Shown: piece by piece, positions 37,701 through 52,700 of the stretch
How the letters are laid out: the number at the start of each line of letters is the position of its first letter
Numbering within the stretch: the first letter of the stretch is position 1
Assembly (NCBI GenBank): GCA_034336665.1
Contig: CM067569.1
Span: 8,346,820 to 8,410,819 of the forward strand
Length of the DNA stretch: 64,000 nt
Source of the DNA: Luscinia megarhynchos
Lineage: Eukaryota; Chordata; Aves; Passeriformes; Turdidae
Direction: 5' to 3'
The notes under the pieces: model-generated
Seen by the model: only the letters and a program-made list of their open reading frames with translations
Database searches by the model: none
What the model was told of the DNA's origin: nothing
Position numbers and translations under genes: made by a program

Positions 37701-40700
37701 GTTTTTAAAACTCTTGGCAAGATCTCCAGCATCTTTGTCAGTGCCATTGCGTGTGCCCATTCCTGCTGGAAAACAAAGAACATGGTTGACTGCACATTAC
37801 ACAACTCAAAATGATTCATGTGTTCAAAGGCAAATGTTTAAGCTTGTAATTGATAAACTTCAACAATATCTCGGTGACATGTTTTAAAAACAATCCTCCA
37901 GCAGCACTGAGAACAAATTGTGAGATTTTTTGAAAAATGCAATGATCACTGTTAAGACATATTTTATTCTGAAAAATGCTGGTGTGCCCTCAGCACCTTG
38001 CAACACAGGACCTCAGGGATGATCCTTCTCCTTTTGGCTATGCAGTGCAACACAGGCACAAAGCACCCCATGGAAAACCTGTGGAAAAGTGTCCCTATTA
38101 TACCCAGTAAAAGGAACTGATACAGAATCTTTGGGGAAAACAATTTACAAGTGTACAGGAAAAATCCTACAAGCCTGATTATGACACAAGTATTTGTCTA
38201 CCTTGAAACCACATGTGGTCTGGAAAGTTAAATGCAGGAGTGTGAACACAGCACACCTACAGCTATTAGCTTTTGTAGCTCAGAGCTGTAGCTCAGGGAC
38301 AGAGAATTTATAACATGGGTTGCAGATGCCAAAGTTCAAATTTTAACAACATAGTTTTAAACTCTGGAACAAAGGCTTAGTTTGAAGTTGGTACAGCAAG
38401 GAGACATGGTCTTTTGAGACATATACTGAAAAGATGTTGAAAAGAGCCACTCTAACATAAGTGCTAGAGAACAGGAAAAGTTTTAGGAACAACTATTTGT
38501 CAAAAAAGATAAAAAGCATTCATTAAAATTTCATGCCATAAAAATAGAATACTTATTGATTAAAGAAAGTATAAAAATTCTATGGTCTGTAATGAGTATC
38601 CTCAAAGAAAGAGCATTACCTGTTTTGTCTTCAAAATTTTTGTTGTTTATAATAATGCATTTGCCAACCTTCTTGTAATCCATATTATACTGGAATGTGG
38701 GTGTAACGATTCGGTATTGATTACTGAGAGAGGGCTTTGGCTGCTCTTCTTCTCCATTCTTCTTTTTTCTAGGTGAACCAAATGAAATTATTGTTAGTGA
38801 CCAGTCACATGCATGGGCTATTTACTGTAATTCAAACCATTCCTGCAGCCCTGCCCAATGTTTCTCCTTCTCTAATATTTGTTTTCTCCCATTTACATTT
38901 CGGATGGAGGCATAGAGATCTTGTGATTTCCACGAAGGGATTGTTGTGTGTGGATGGATTGTGATGAGGTGAAATAACTCTGGAGTGGACTGCAGCCAGC
39001 AGCAGCACACACAGATCCTGACCCAGAGATAAAACAAACAGCCTGTGTGAAGTCAGGCTGGCAGGAAAATTTACAAACTGCTTCTGGACATATTTTACTT
39101 TTACTGTAAGTAATTAATGTAAGAAAAGACAGATTTTCCTTAACAGCTACTCCAGGAACATGAAGATTTGCAGTTTACCCAACTGTGTGATGAGATTTGC
39201 TTACAGAATCACCACCACCCCTAAATTCTGTGCAGACTGAGACTAAGCAGCAGGCAGTTTCTACTGGCAAAGGTTAAAGATGTGAACAAGTCACGTGTTA
39301 ATTTGGTCTGCCAAACAGCACTCTGAACCTATGCAAAACCCAAGCACATTTCAATGTAATCACTGATAACTGAACTTCATGTCAAATAAAACTTAGAAAA
39401 AACAAATAAAATTATTATAATAATGATGTTAATGGGTTATATAAATAAATCTTCTCTGTTTGTGTGACTGTGTACTGATCTTTTTGCCATGTACAGGAGT
39501 CTTAGACTGGATTAGAAAGAGATGTCAAGGGACAGCACAGACGTTACTCACAGATTTTTTCTAAATAAAGTACTAATATCAAATCAATTACAGCCAGCAT
39601 TCACACCTGATGTACAAGCATGAGGGAACTCAGTACTTGCTTTTAGAGGTGGACTTTTTGGTCCAAGCAGGTTGGCTTCAGGTGTGGTTAAGATTTCCTC
39701 AAGCAGAACTGAAGCCAGTAAGAGCCTATAAGCAGTCTGATTCAACCTCAGAATCATAAGTAACCTTTGGAGCCAGCCAACTTAAAAACAATGCTCAGGA
39801 AAGGGCAGAAGAAGTTATTGGCAGCTCTCATTTGTTCCAGCATCCAGCTTCCAATAGTATTTATTACTGATGTCTGAGAGGAAAACATAAACTACTTCCA
39901 CAGCACAAAGAACTGTATAATACAGTTTGGTTATAACAAAATTAGATTTTTCCTATAATCACAATTAATTTAAGTTCTTTCACTATTCTCATTCTGACAT
40001 CTTCCTAAAGAATTATTAATTTATTTACTTCAATAGTAACCTGTAGACATGAGATTGCTATGAATTGATTAAATGTTGTTTAGGTAATCTATTTTCTTAC
40101 CTTCCTGATTTAGCAATGGTCATCTTTTAGCTTTAAGTGTCCCCTTTTTTATTACTAAAGGACAAGACTAATTGGAATCTAAATTAAACCTTCTTTAAAT
40201 GATTCATCATGTATAAATGCTACTGCAATTCAATTTCAAAACAGCTTCTTATCTTTGAGTGCTGTCATGCTCTATTGTAAAGGGCCAAATAAAATAGCTG
40301 CACCTGGCAGGCTTTCATTATACTCTTTTTGCATGTGACCATCTTAATATCATGCTCTCTTTTAGACTTCCCTAAGAGACTAAAAAACAAGATATTGAAC
40401 CGTATCTACTTGAGGATTATGTCAGGAAATACAGGAATTTTTTTCTGACAAATTTCAAGTATGGATATTCTTGCACAGGCTTCTTGAGGGCTCTGGAAGC
40501 AATAATTAAATATGCTTTGCCTCAAGAAAAAGTCTTAACCAATTCTTAACTAATTTTTTTTAAAGAATTAGTCAGAGCTGTATGATGCTGATATTACATT
40601 TGACTTTCAAAGAGATCTTGGATTATTATTTTAACCTAAAATTTCCCCTGATCCTCCATCACCAAACAGTTTTTTGTCAAAGAGAGAAAAAGAAAATTTC

Positions 40701-43700
40701 AGAAGAACAAATAACCACTCAGGTCCATGAAGAGGAATTTCCTCAGCCCACAGATTCCAGTTTCTACAGATTTATCTGGCTTCAGTGATCTCCTGAAAAA
40801 GTTCCAACTACAGTGGCTGTTATGGACAATGGGATATTTTCAAGGGGATTGTGCACACATTTCTGTTTATGTCCAAGCCCATAGCAGCTGTCAACACTCA
40901 GGGATGGAGCAGTATCACGTTTGCACTGTCTGCCCTTCTAAAGTGCTGGGAGTGACCTAAGTCCAGCCCAGAAACCAGGCAGCCACATTACCCCAAAAAA
41001 GCCTCACTGAAAACAGCAGCAAGGTTAAGTGGCACAGCAGTGCAGCCATGCAACTTCTCTGAAACCATTCACTCCCAAGCTCAATGGTTTGCACTCCTTC
41101 ATGCAGAAATACTCTGAGTTTAAGGGATGTAATTCCTGCTGCTGGAATTCTCACAAGCAGCCAGAAGCTCTGTGCCAGTCAAATGCCCCAGCAAGCCCTG
41201 GCAGCACATTTCCCCATTCCTTCACAGAGGACTATGGTTTTATTCTAATGACTCCTCCTAGCTGAACAGGTTAATGAGATACTAAAAACCACAGTGTGGT
41301 TACACCTATCATTTCTTTACTGGCAGACAATAAAAAGTTCCAGAAATCTTTTGGCATCAGCCCAAACTGAGTGAATAAGGAAGCAAAGGCCATGGATTTA
41401 CTTAGGCTGGACCTGCAGCCCAGACAGAAATCCTTTTTCAAAAATTCTGGTTCCTGTGCCAATGTAGCATAGCAATGTGGCCTGACTGGACTACACTCAC
41501 AGTACAATGTCCAAGTCCAACTTTTCAGATTCAACAAGCTAAACCAGGCCTTGTAATGATAACTAATAAAGCTGTAAATAAGTAATAACCAGGCCTTAAA
41601 GGAGAACTCCTGTCAGTGACAGGCTGGCTTATGACTGAAAGCCTAAATATTTTTTCTGAACTTTGAACTGAACACCAGCTAATATAAATGTTTACTGCCG
41701 TTCTTACTAATCTTTTTAATTACTGTATTTTCCACAGATTAGTTTTGTATATTCCACAGATTAGCTTTATGCTGTTATAAAATGTTTTAATCTAGATGCC
41801 CTCTGCTTGATTTCTTCCTGCTTCTCTGACTTCTAGTGCCTTTAATTTCCCTCTTTTGGGATTCAAACTTGCTTGGACTGAACAGAAAGTTGAATTTCAT
41901 GACCATTTATTCATTCTTCATGTCTTCATTACAGCTGTGCCATTATTCCTCACTCCATTAGTGGTCACTGATCCTTCCCTTACACAGAAATATTCTCCCA
42001 TTATTGCTGTCACGTATTTCATGTTCTCTCCCTTTGGTCAAAAGTTCAGCAAAACTGAAACTCTCTCCTCTCATACAGCTTGCATGTTTTCACCCTCTAT
42101 ATCCAGTGTCTAAATCCAGGCCTTAGGCTTGCCAGCAGCACATGTAAAAATGTGATTTCAAGTCTTGACTCAGTCAGTATCAACCCTGTGAAAATCATTA
42201 TTATCAACTTCTCACTTTTCTTAACTTTAAAGTTGTTATCTATTCTATTTACCATTTTTAAACTAAACTTTTACTTAGTAGTAGTCAAGTGTTTTATCAA
42301 CATGAGTGGCTAAAATTCTGTCAAAGACAATGGAGAAACACAAGCAGTGGACATGATTATCTGGACTGCTCCTTATCACAACAAACTTTTGCTTTTATAC
42401 TTGGAATAAATTATTGTTTCAACATGGTTCAAGATTTAAGGATAAAAATATCACCAATAACATTCAACTATACCTTAAAATTATTCAGAAAAAATAAAGC
42501 AGTGTCTTTTAGCAGCTGTGATTTTCTCTCCTTTGACTTCCTTTCTACTGGCACCTTCCTCAATTCCTGATGCTCCCATATATTAGTGTGACATACCAAC
42601 ATATTAAGAATCCATGTGCAGGACAAAGGTTTCCTTGAGCATTATCTTTATTCATCTAATTTTCATCTACTCTTCTACCTGGCTATTTTTTTCTTTTCCA
42701 GGGACAGCTGTTCAAAATAAACTCTAAAATGATATTACAGAGGGATATATAGGTTTTACAAAAAGCTATAGTCCCCTTCTCTCCCAGCAAAATTAGGGCC
42801 CTTTGTTGCTCTACTGAAAAATGTAAGCAGATAAAAAAAATTCTACAATTCTATATTATTTAAGGGAGCTGACATTCAGAGTTAGGTGGAAAAGGCCACA
42901 CTGATTCCATTCATTTCTATTTGAAGTAAACCACAAAAGGAGAGAACTGTGTCTTACTCTGCTCTGTGCTGTTCAGTAAATTTCACCTTCCCTTGATAAG
43001 GAATAACTCAAAACATTAAGACAGTTTTACTCTGACTTCCTTCTTTTATACAATGTGCAGTGTAATTTTTGAATAACTGTTAACATGTTTCTGTTAAAAA
43101 GAAAATTTGCCCTTAAAAACATGGTGTCTTTGCAAAACACATCACTTCAAGATTTCTTCTGGAGACCACATGCTTTTTGTGGCATTGGTGAATAGTTTTA
43201 TTGTAGTGTCTGTCACATTCTCAGCCTTTCTGTTGAGTCTAAGTACGTGGACAGTAAAAATATTCTCAGGTAATCCATTGACACCCACCAGAAGTTTCAT
43301 ACACTTAAATGCTGTGGGATGCAAGGTGTTTTACCCTGCAATGCTCCTTAATCTATTACAAACAACTGAGATATTTCTCTTAGGACTTTTGACATTTGGG
43401 TCCTCTTTACAGGCTTCACTTGAATTAGTTTCCCATTAAATTACAATATTGTGGAGTGCATGGAACAAAGCATTAGTTCCAAGGCCCCTAAAGAAACTTA
43501 CACAGCCTATATTGCTGATTTGTTTTTATGCAGTTTATGTGGCTCTATGCTGCTCTTTCTGTCTAAACCCCCACTCCTTCCACAGTTGCATGCACAGTAC
43601 AAATTCTGTTTGTGACTACTGCTCATGACAAATGTTGTTTTCTCTCTTGGGGAAAAATCCTGGCCTGTGCTTATTTATTTAAAGATAGTGAAAGAATAGA

Positions 43701-46700
43701 TAGAAAACAATGAAAATGCAAATAAGATTGTGTTTGAATTCACAAGGCATCACTAAGCTATGTGTAGTAAAACTGAGTGTGCAGGAAATCAATTTAGAGT
43801 TATTAATAAAAAAATAACTGAACAGGAAACAGAATTTATAAATTAGCCAAAAGAAGGTTCAATATTTTATTCTATGTTTCTACCTTAGCCTCAGTAACTA
43901 GGGCTCCATGATGTGGGCTCCATAATGCATATGTTTGATGCTTTCTGATGATCATGCATTAAGATCTCTTACTTCTACATAACCTTCTCTTCAAACTACC
44001 TTTAATACTTTTATTCAGTTTTAATACCTTTATCCAGTCTAATTTCACTGTATTTAACACACTTCTAATTACTGTACACTCTCCTCACTTTTAAATTTTT
44101 TTTAATCTTGAACCCTGTTAGCAATATCAAGCAAAAGACACTTGTTAAACCTGTCTGGAGCTTTTTAGATCTTAAGTTCTCTAAGCCAGACTCTTTGTTC
44201 TTTGTCAGATCTGTTTTGGTAGCGTCACACAGATTTAGAACTGCATGCAAATAACAGATTATCCTGTTGCCTTTTTCCCATTAATATGGCATCAGCTTGG
44301 CAGAACAGCAACATTTCTGGACAAGAAGAATGTGTCACCACTTGAACTGTCTTTTATAAAAATGAATATTCCTTTACTGCTAAAAATCAGAAAGTATAAA
44401 CTATATGGGATAAAGACTAAAACACAAGGTCTAGACCAAATAATAAAACTATATTAGAGTGCAGTTGAAAGTGTGCATACTCAGGCTTGCAAATTATGTT
44501 CCAGTACAGGAACTGAAAGAAAAACCTTAATAGTTGAAACAAAAGTCTCCTGAGAAAAAAAGGGATAATACTAATTGTATAGAAGGAAGTTCAAGCAAGC
44601 ATTGCACATTTTCAATTTCCCTTTAGCAAACATTAGCAAAGGACTGCTGACTTTGATAGATGAGCACCAACAAAATCACCAGTCCTTAGAAGGTTATTTT
44701 AAAATATATTCCAGATAGATTTCAAAAGAAAACTAAAAAAAAAAATGTAACATTAAAGTCAGGATATTTTCCACACAATAGAAAGTCTTCATTTAGCAGA
44801 GAGAAGAAAAGTGGTCCTACAAAACTGCAAATAGGAGTTCCCCAAAAAGCATTTAAGCATTATTTCACCTACATTGCTTACCATGACAGGCAGATGTCTC
44901 ACACAAAAGGCATGAAAACTGACAGCTGCAGTTTAGAATAGCAAACATAAACAACACAATACCACACACACAAACAACAGTGTTCCCACATTTCTGTCAG
45001 GATGTTGTTTCATCTGTTAAAGAAATTCAAAATTTCAGTGAAACATGCTAAACTGATAATACTGGAGTCTGAAGTTCATATTTATTGACAATATATAAAG
45101 TGTGTGCTGCCCTTGCCTATTGATATATTGCTTTGCTGAGATGTCTGAACTTGGAAAGTCATTTTTGGGAAAGGGTGGAATAAAGGGAAATGGCCAGTGT
45201 GCTTCCTGGAACACCACAGCCCCTGATGAACACACTCCACTTTCCCCCTGGGAGCAACAGGACTGCTCAGACAACAAAATAATTCTCAAGAACAGGGCTG
45301 TGGGAATTAATGAGCCTTCAGTTTCTTTTTGAAATTAGTTCATGACTTCCTAAGGACATCTTTGGAATCAGATTGTCAGCTGACTAAATAAAGCCCAGTT
45401 TGAAAATCAACAGAGGCAAAGACATTTCCTTGAATGAACCTGAAATTAGGAACCTACTAGGACTGTACCTCTTGTTCATCTGGAAATTCATGTCACAGGC
45501 CCTTCAGATAACTGCAAACACAGTAATTTTGAACAGAAAGTGTTGCTGAAGCAGTATCAAAAGAAAGGAGTTAGGTAAACAATGAGATTATTTCCTTGAA
45601 CTTATCAAGATAATACTAGAGCTGGGAAGGACCTAAGGTATCATTAAAAAATTCTTTCCAGGACTGGACTGAGTTCATTTATCCAAAAAAACAATATCAT
45701 ACTACAAACATACTTTTGTTCTTGATAAGACATAAGTAACAGTACTGCAACAGATTTCACAGAAAATTTGCAAAATAAACCACTTCAATTTATTTAAAGA
45801 AATCCTGGCATTTCCCTAAGTTTCCTAATAACACTTTTGAGAGTACAACACAGAATAAAATATATTTATTAAGACCATATGCTAGCTATGCTTTGCCCAA
45901 TTAACTTGATGAAAAGCATTAAACAAACCAAAATGAGTTATGCTTCTGCTGTTGAACGACTTTAGGAAAGTAACTCCATATCTCTTGGTCTTAGCTTTTC
46001 CATTACAAAATGAAGTCTAAACAAAGCTATTCAATAAAGCAATTGCAGATCATGTGGCTTCTTTCCAGGGGGAGGGCAGTGCAAGAACTGATGCCCCATG
46101 TTCTAACCAGCTGAGCCAACCCCAGTGGCAATCCTGTGCCTGTGCTCCAGCAGGCAGGTTGGACCAGTGACCCAGTGTGCTCCCTTCCAACCTGACCCAC
46201 TCTGGGATTCTGCCCAGCAAAGAAGAGAGTCATTTTAAAATTCTTATTTTTCAAAGCCATTCTTACTGTAAAGTTATTGTTTACATTCTTATTGTAAACC
46301 TCCACTATGGAGGTTTACAGTGGCTCTCAGTCCAGAAACAAATTCCTAACTTTGGTTACTGCACATCAGTTTCCCTGAAGAGAGAAAACTGCCAGTACCT
46401 GTATATGACTATTTAACATTAACTGAAATGCTGAATACATTTAAAATACCCCATAAACAAACACATTTTTAAAATAAGACATTTTTCAGTCCCTAAGCTG
46501 CTCTTGTAGCTTTTTTGTTCCATTTTAGTTTCAGATCCATCTCAAATTAGGAGAAAGAATCTTCTCTAAAATCCTGAGAAATCCAGTCCAAGACAACTCA
46601 GGGTATAATGAAAGAGTTGAGCTGTTTGAAAGAACAAGCCTCAGACTGCAACTTCTGGCATACTTTGTAAATGTCTTTTGAAGTTCTGATAGTTAATCTA

Positions 46701-49700
46701 AATATGCCTTCCTTCTTTTTAAAGTATGTGTTAGTGATGGCCTTAACTAATTCTAATCAAAACCACATCTGCAGTTTAATTTATTATATCCAAATGAAAG
46801 AAGACCAAGTGCATTGGGATTAAACCAGCTGCACTCTGGACAAAAAGTTTCAAATATTGTCCACATTTCACATCAGTTTAAAAAAAGACAAAAGTAAAAA
46901 GAAAAGAAACAGGTAGCAGTGCCCTAGTTTTGTGCACTTAGTATTTTAGGGATCACTTACAACCCACATGACAATTGTGTGGTGTGATGCCTGCAAAAAC
47001 AGAGTTCTAAACTCTCAATCATCACTTTGTAATTGAGATTCAGCTTCCCAACTAGCTGCATGATATCTGCCATGCAGGCCTCACAATATTGTATCCAACA
47101 TAATAGCCAAAAAACATTCAAAAGGTAAATTTTTACAAATAAAGATTTTTGCTTGCTGAAAGGCTTTCTGCTCGTTTCTAGAAAACCTGCACATCCATAC
47201 TTTCCATGGGTGTTCTGGAAAGTGAAATCTTGCATGATCATACCTAGGCAGTACAATGTACATAGACAACTGACAATTATATGCAAAAAAAAAAAGGTGA
47301 ATCTTCTTTTACCTTTCACAGGTACTAAGAGGCATTAACAGGTACATATGGATTGCTTGGAAAATGACCTAAAATAAAGCAAACCCTCCAAACACTGATG
47401 CTCAGAGAACACTCTGGCAAGGATTAGCAATTGCAAAATGCCAGTGGAGCTAGGATTAGCTGAACTAAACTGTTTTAGGGTATAAACTCATGATTTTTCC
47501 AAACAGGTGGCAGAGAGAAGGAAGGAGGTGAATAACACTCTACAGTACCTTGGCTCGTCATCAAATGGCACTCCACACTGCATCTGCAACCAGCTTCAGC
47601 CTGTGCTCAGGAGCAGGTCTGACGTTCTCTGCAGTGCCAGGAGCCCACCATGCTGGGGTCACACTGCAGGAGAACAGGATGCTCTGTGCCCAGCCCAGCT
47701 CTGCTGCGTCAGCAGTGGGGCGCGCTGGACTGTTCTGTGGGGCCATTCAGAGCATCCCCTGCCAGCTGAGGTCATGCAGGCCTGAGCCACCCCTGCTGAC
47801 GAGAGGAAAACACACTCCCAGCTCTCATTCCATCTCTGCTCCCGTGCAAGAGCACAGGAAACAGACTGTGAGGTGGAGGTGGGACAGCAGACTTCACTTT
47901 GTGATGCATCCCTCTTCCTTCTGTCAAAACCTGCTCCACCATCACTCCTACCATTACTACAACAGTTACACTATGAATGTTTCCAGCAAAATAATGCCAA
48001 TTAACATGAATACTTCACAAAGCCTTTCTGTACTTTAATTAATCAACTCCTTCCTACATAATTACCAACAAAGAGTTTTGGTTTATTACAAATTTGTCTT
48101 AAATTTGTTTGGATTGCTCTGAAAGCTTAAACTACTACAAAATAACTGTCCTCCAAATTCTGCATGATACAGCCCAGAGCTTGTTGTAATGAAGGAAATA
48201 AATCACTACACTGAAAAGTAATCAGGATACTTGAGTGTGATTACTTCAGATGCAGTTCCTGGATAACCCAGTGTTTGCTGTACTTCACATCAAGAAGTCT
48301 CTAAGGAGACTGGAAACAAATATTGACTGTGAATCAATGAGTTCTTGTAATATAGACTAGATCCTACTTCAAGATACTGGGGCTTTTCCTATGAGGTATG
48401 TCCAGTAAGCATCCAAGGGAAAGCACAGGCACTGAGCACAGTTTCCACTCATTGTTAAAAATTCCTGCAGTGCTCCCCCGAAGTTGAGTTCCAGATCTAA
48501 CAAAAATTGCTTTAACAAAACAACAACAACAAAATTCCCACCAGAAACGCACACAAAAACCCCACCAACACCCCCCACCCCAAACAAACAAGCCAAAACA
48601 AAACAAAACCAACTCAGACTTTAAAAGAGAGTAATAAAAATGAAATATCCCTGTTCTTCCTTGTTAAAATCTCTTAATTGTCCTCGTAGGAACTTGACCA
48701 GACTATAGGTTACTTCTGAGATGTTATGTTTGGTGCTTTCAGGTGAACATAAACAATTGATATTTACCATTTGCTAAGCAGAACAAACAAACTCCAAACA
48801 AAATTAAAATTATATTGTGACAGATTTTGGACCTGTGACAGTAAAAGGAAAGATCATCACCCATTTACAGGACAAACTAAGGCACACAGTGACTTCCTTA
48901 GAGACAGTAAGGAAACATCAGGCTGAAACAGGAGGTCAGCTCAGACATCTGAGTTGCAGCCCAGAACATAACTTCAGATAATGATTCATCAGCTGTTATT
49001 TGCTTTTAAGTAGCTTGCTATTTTTAGTCTATCTAAGGATAAAAGAGATACTTTTTTTAGCAATATTTACTTTTAAAGGTCTATAATATTCTGACACAGA
49101 AAAACATGTAACAGAATGGAAACTCTGGAAAACATATGTATCTGCATCACTGTGAAGTTGTTTTTCAGAGAAGTTCTACCTGAAAAGCACTTTTTCTTAC
49201 AAATCAGTAAGATTGTTGGTAATCCCCATACAGGGACTTATGAGTCAGATTCAATGATCCTTGTGGGTCTCTTCCAATTCAGAATTAATGTGATTCTGTG
49301 AAAAGTGGAAGGAAAATAGATTCCCAAAAGACAGAGAACAACAGAAAAGCTTAGCTGAAACAAAGACAACTTTCTACACCTGTTACAATCCCAGACCTGA
49401 GGTTCGGCTGAGGATGAATCTCAAAAATGAATATTTATTCTTTGAAGGACAAGGTTATTTGAGGCAAGGGTCATGAGGTTAAAATTGACAGACTTTGGTA
49501 ACATCTTTGCTTCCCCACTTTGATGTCCTGCAACCCAAATAAACACTGTACACAGGAAAAGAGAAGAAATATCCATGAAACTTTTTCATCTAAATACTAA
49601 TTTACAAACCTGGTAGGTATATTAACAATATAACTATCACAACCATTGAGCTACAGAAGGAGAGATGCACACTGGCATTTTCAGAAAACTTTCAAATTAC

Positions 49701-52700
49701 TCAAAAGTCTCAAAGTTTAAAGTAGTGTGACTTGACAGAAACAAATATCTTACAGATATTTTGGATTTGCAGTGTTAAACAGCTAAAATATTCTTGGTGA
49801 CTACATGCACCACAAAACTTCTCAAGTTCCTCAGTGGGATTTTCTTACAATCCATTCCATGTGTTTGCATTGAGGGCATTCATTTGTAACTAAGTATTAG
49901 TAAATACTTTAAAATAGATATTTAAATTGTGTTTTCTGTTTCCAGATGAGAAGGGGAATATTAACTGTAAAACAAGACAGTAGGGCTGGAGCAGATAAAA
50001 GTAACCAGAAGACAAATGGTTCTGTAGAATTAAATTAGGATAAAACTGGTACCTAGATACTACTAATAACAAAACACTTCTGCATTGTTTCTTCAGTGAA
50101 GCCCATGAGCAGCAAGGATTTTTGACAGTGCAAATGCAAGTCTACCAAGCCTTGGGAATTTCTGGACGCATCTTAGAAAAAAAAAAACCAACTTTAATTA
50201 GGATTAAGAAAAATCTTAGCACTACTTAACACAGTGCAACTGCAATTTTATTCCATTTCATGTTACATTAACTTTCCTGGATGCTACAAAGCATTTGCTG
50301 CTATCAATCTCCCTAATAGAGGTCCCCAATAAAACACAAAAGATACCAAATGATGATATTAAATTACCCTGTGGAGAAGCAAGACTATATTTGAAGCCCT
50401 GATAGTGCAAAAGGAGCACACACAGCACACAAAAACTCTCCAACTTGTAGGGGAAAAATTCTATTACTTAGCTAAAAAAAGAAAATAAGCATTTGAAATC
50501 CTTAACTGAATCTTTCTTTAAACACATTTTAAACTTTTTTTGGTGCACATCCTTGGCAGAATGTGCCCTGATACTTTTGCTTTCTGAAACACAACTTTCT
50601 GTTCAACTGCAACAGAGCCAATTTTTGTTCTTTTTGCAGTACACAAAATTAATACCTTCCTGCCATCTAGTGGCTAAAAAACCAAAAAAAAATACCCAGA
50701 GTCAAACACAGATTTAATCCAAAACTTCTTCAAACACTTTTCCCCAACACAGTGTTTTCCTCACCAACATTAGCGAAGTGTTAGCACTTTTCCAAAGAGA
50801 AGGAAATATGTAGAAGATAATTTTCCTAAATTGTTGAGATGTCAGAAGAATCTGCCCATCCTGGCTTGTTCTGAGCCTTGTGGCCTCCTTGGTAAAGCAG
50901 CCTCAGAGTTCCCAGAGAGAAATATGTAGTGAGCAAGATTTTAACTTGTAGTTACTGCTCTGACAAGGTAGATCTCCAGTCACAGTGGCAAACTGAAGCT
51001 GTAAAACTACTGGAAACAGCTGGTCTTTCTGCACAGCTTTGAATTTAGCTTCTCACTGCTCTGTTCTCTCAAATTAAAATTAAAAATGTGCTTATTTAAC
51101 ATCACAAGTTTCTTGTTTTCCTATTGAACTTACATATGTTAAGCAATAGTACATGAAATGCAGTGAAGAATTTAATTGAGAGTACTGCACAGCTGGTAAA
51201 GACTGGGTTGATAAAACAAAAAAAAAGGGGACAATAAAATCATAGTCACTCTAAAGCTTTCTAGACACCTTATTTAAGATGCATAACTTCATGCTGCCAA
51301 AATGAATCTTTGGTAACCAAGACAGAGATCCACACTGGTTCAAGTAAAAGTACATCCAGCCTGGTATCTGGTACTGACTAGAAATGAGTCTGAAGAAGGC
51401 AAACAAAATTAACTGGATACAGAATATATTCTCACAGAGATGTGACTTAGAACATCTTCACCAAAGCTGTTAACATCTGGAATTTTCTTCACACACACAA
51501 TCTAATCTCTCCTGAACTTACCTAAAATCTTGACATCTGCATATCCCCTGGCTTTAAGTCCTAGAGAGACATTCTGCTCTATGATAAAATTACAGCTTAA
51601 CACTTGTTTTAAACAAGTGCCTGAACTTTTCTTTGGATGTCCCCCTAGATTCCCTGTAGGCACAAAGAATGACTATTCTCTCTTTATTACAGTCATAGTT
51701 TTAGATCATATCCCATCTTCCTTTATCCTCTCACATTCCTCTCCTATTTTCCTCAGACCAAAGACTTTTAGTTTCTGTAGGATAAAGACAAATACCTTAA
51801 TTGTCAAGCACCTCATTCCTCTTTAAGCAATCACTACTTGCTTCAAGAAACTCTGTTAGATTTCTCAAAAGTATTTTTTTCTACAAAATCTGAATTCTCT
51901 TATTACTTCATATTAATGAGCAATTTTTTACTTCTGAAGAAAAATGTTGCAAATTGTATCTTCAAGGAGTTCCCAAAAGATGAATGCCTCAAACTGATGA
52001 ATAGCCAAATTATTTGCAAATTTTTAATAGAAAAAGCCATAAAAATGCTGATTATTTCCTTTCCTTTGGAAATTAACTTTGAGTTGCATAATTTAATAAT
52101 AGTATTAGCATATCACCTCTTATAAAGAGGACCAAATCAAATATCAAAACACACATTTTATAAAGCTGAAAATAAACCTTTGAAAAATATTTGACAAGAT
52201 TTAGAAACAAATGTTACATTTCTCTATTTGTTAAAATTAGTAATACACATGCACATCTTGAAACATGTAAATGGTAAAATAGACGAAGTGCAGTGATTTG
52301 CTTAACAGCACATCAAAAGTCTTCTAAGACTAAAGCATCTTCACTTCTCTCACAGATTTGATACCCCTATTAAACTCATAGAATAAACAGCAAAAATATA
52401 AGTATATTAGCCATGTACTCTCTGAATTATGCTGCCCACTTTAATGTAAATTTCCAACAGTAAAAAAATCAAAACTTCTCTGTAAATGCATTAGACTTTG
52501 CATTATGTATCTCTTGCAAAATCTTACTAAATCCAATGTGAAGTAACCATTTGCTGACATTCAACAGTATTTATAAACTTTTAGTGTTCATTTTTCATCT
52601 TTTGCACTTCCAATCACATTTATCCAGTGTTTCCAGGAGTGCAGATGAGCAGTAAACAATTCTTGCTTCCCACTGATTTAATGAAAGTAAGCTTTTGCTT

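Noticed and set aside
47550..48038. 162-codon frame on the + strand
   Set aside because: Inside the large CASP7 intron in a GC-richer patch, no motif, antisense to CASP7.
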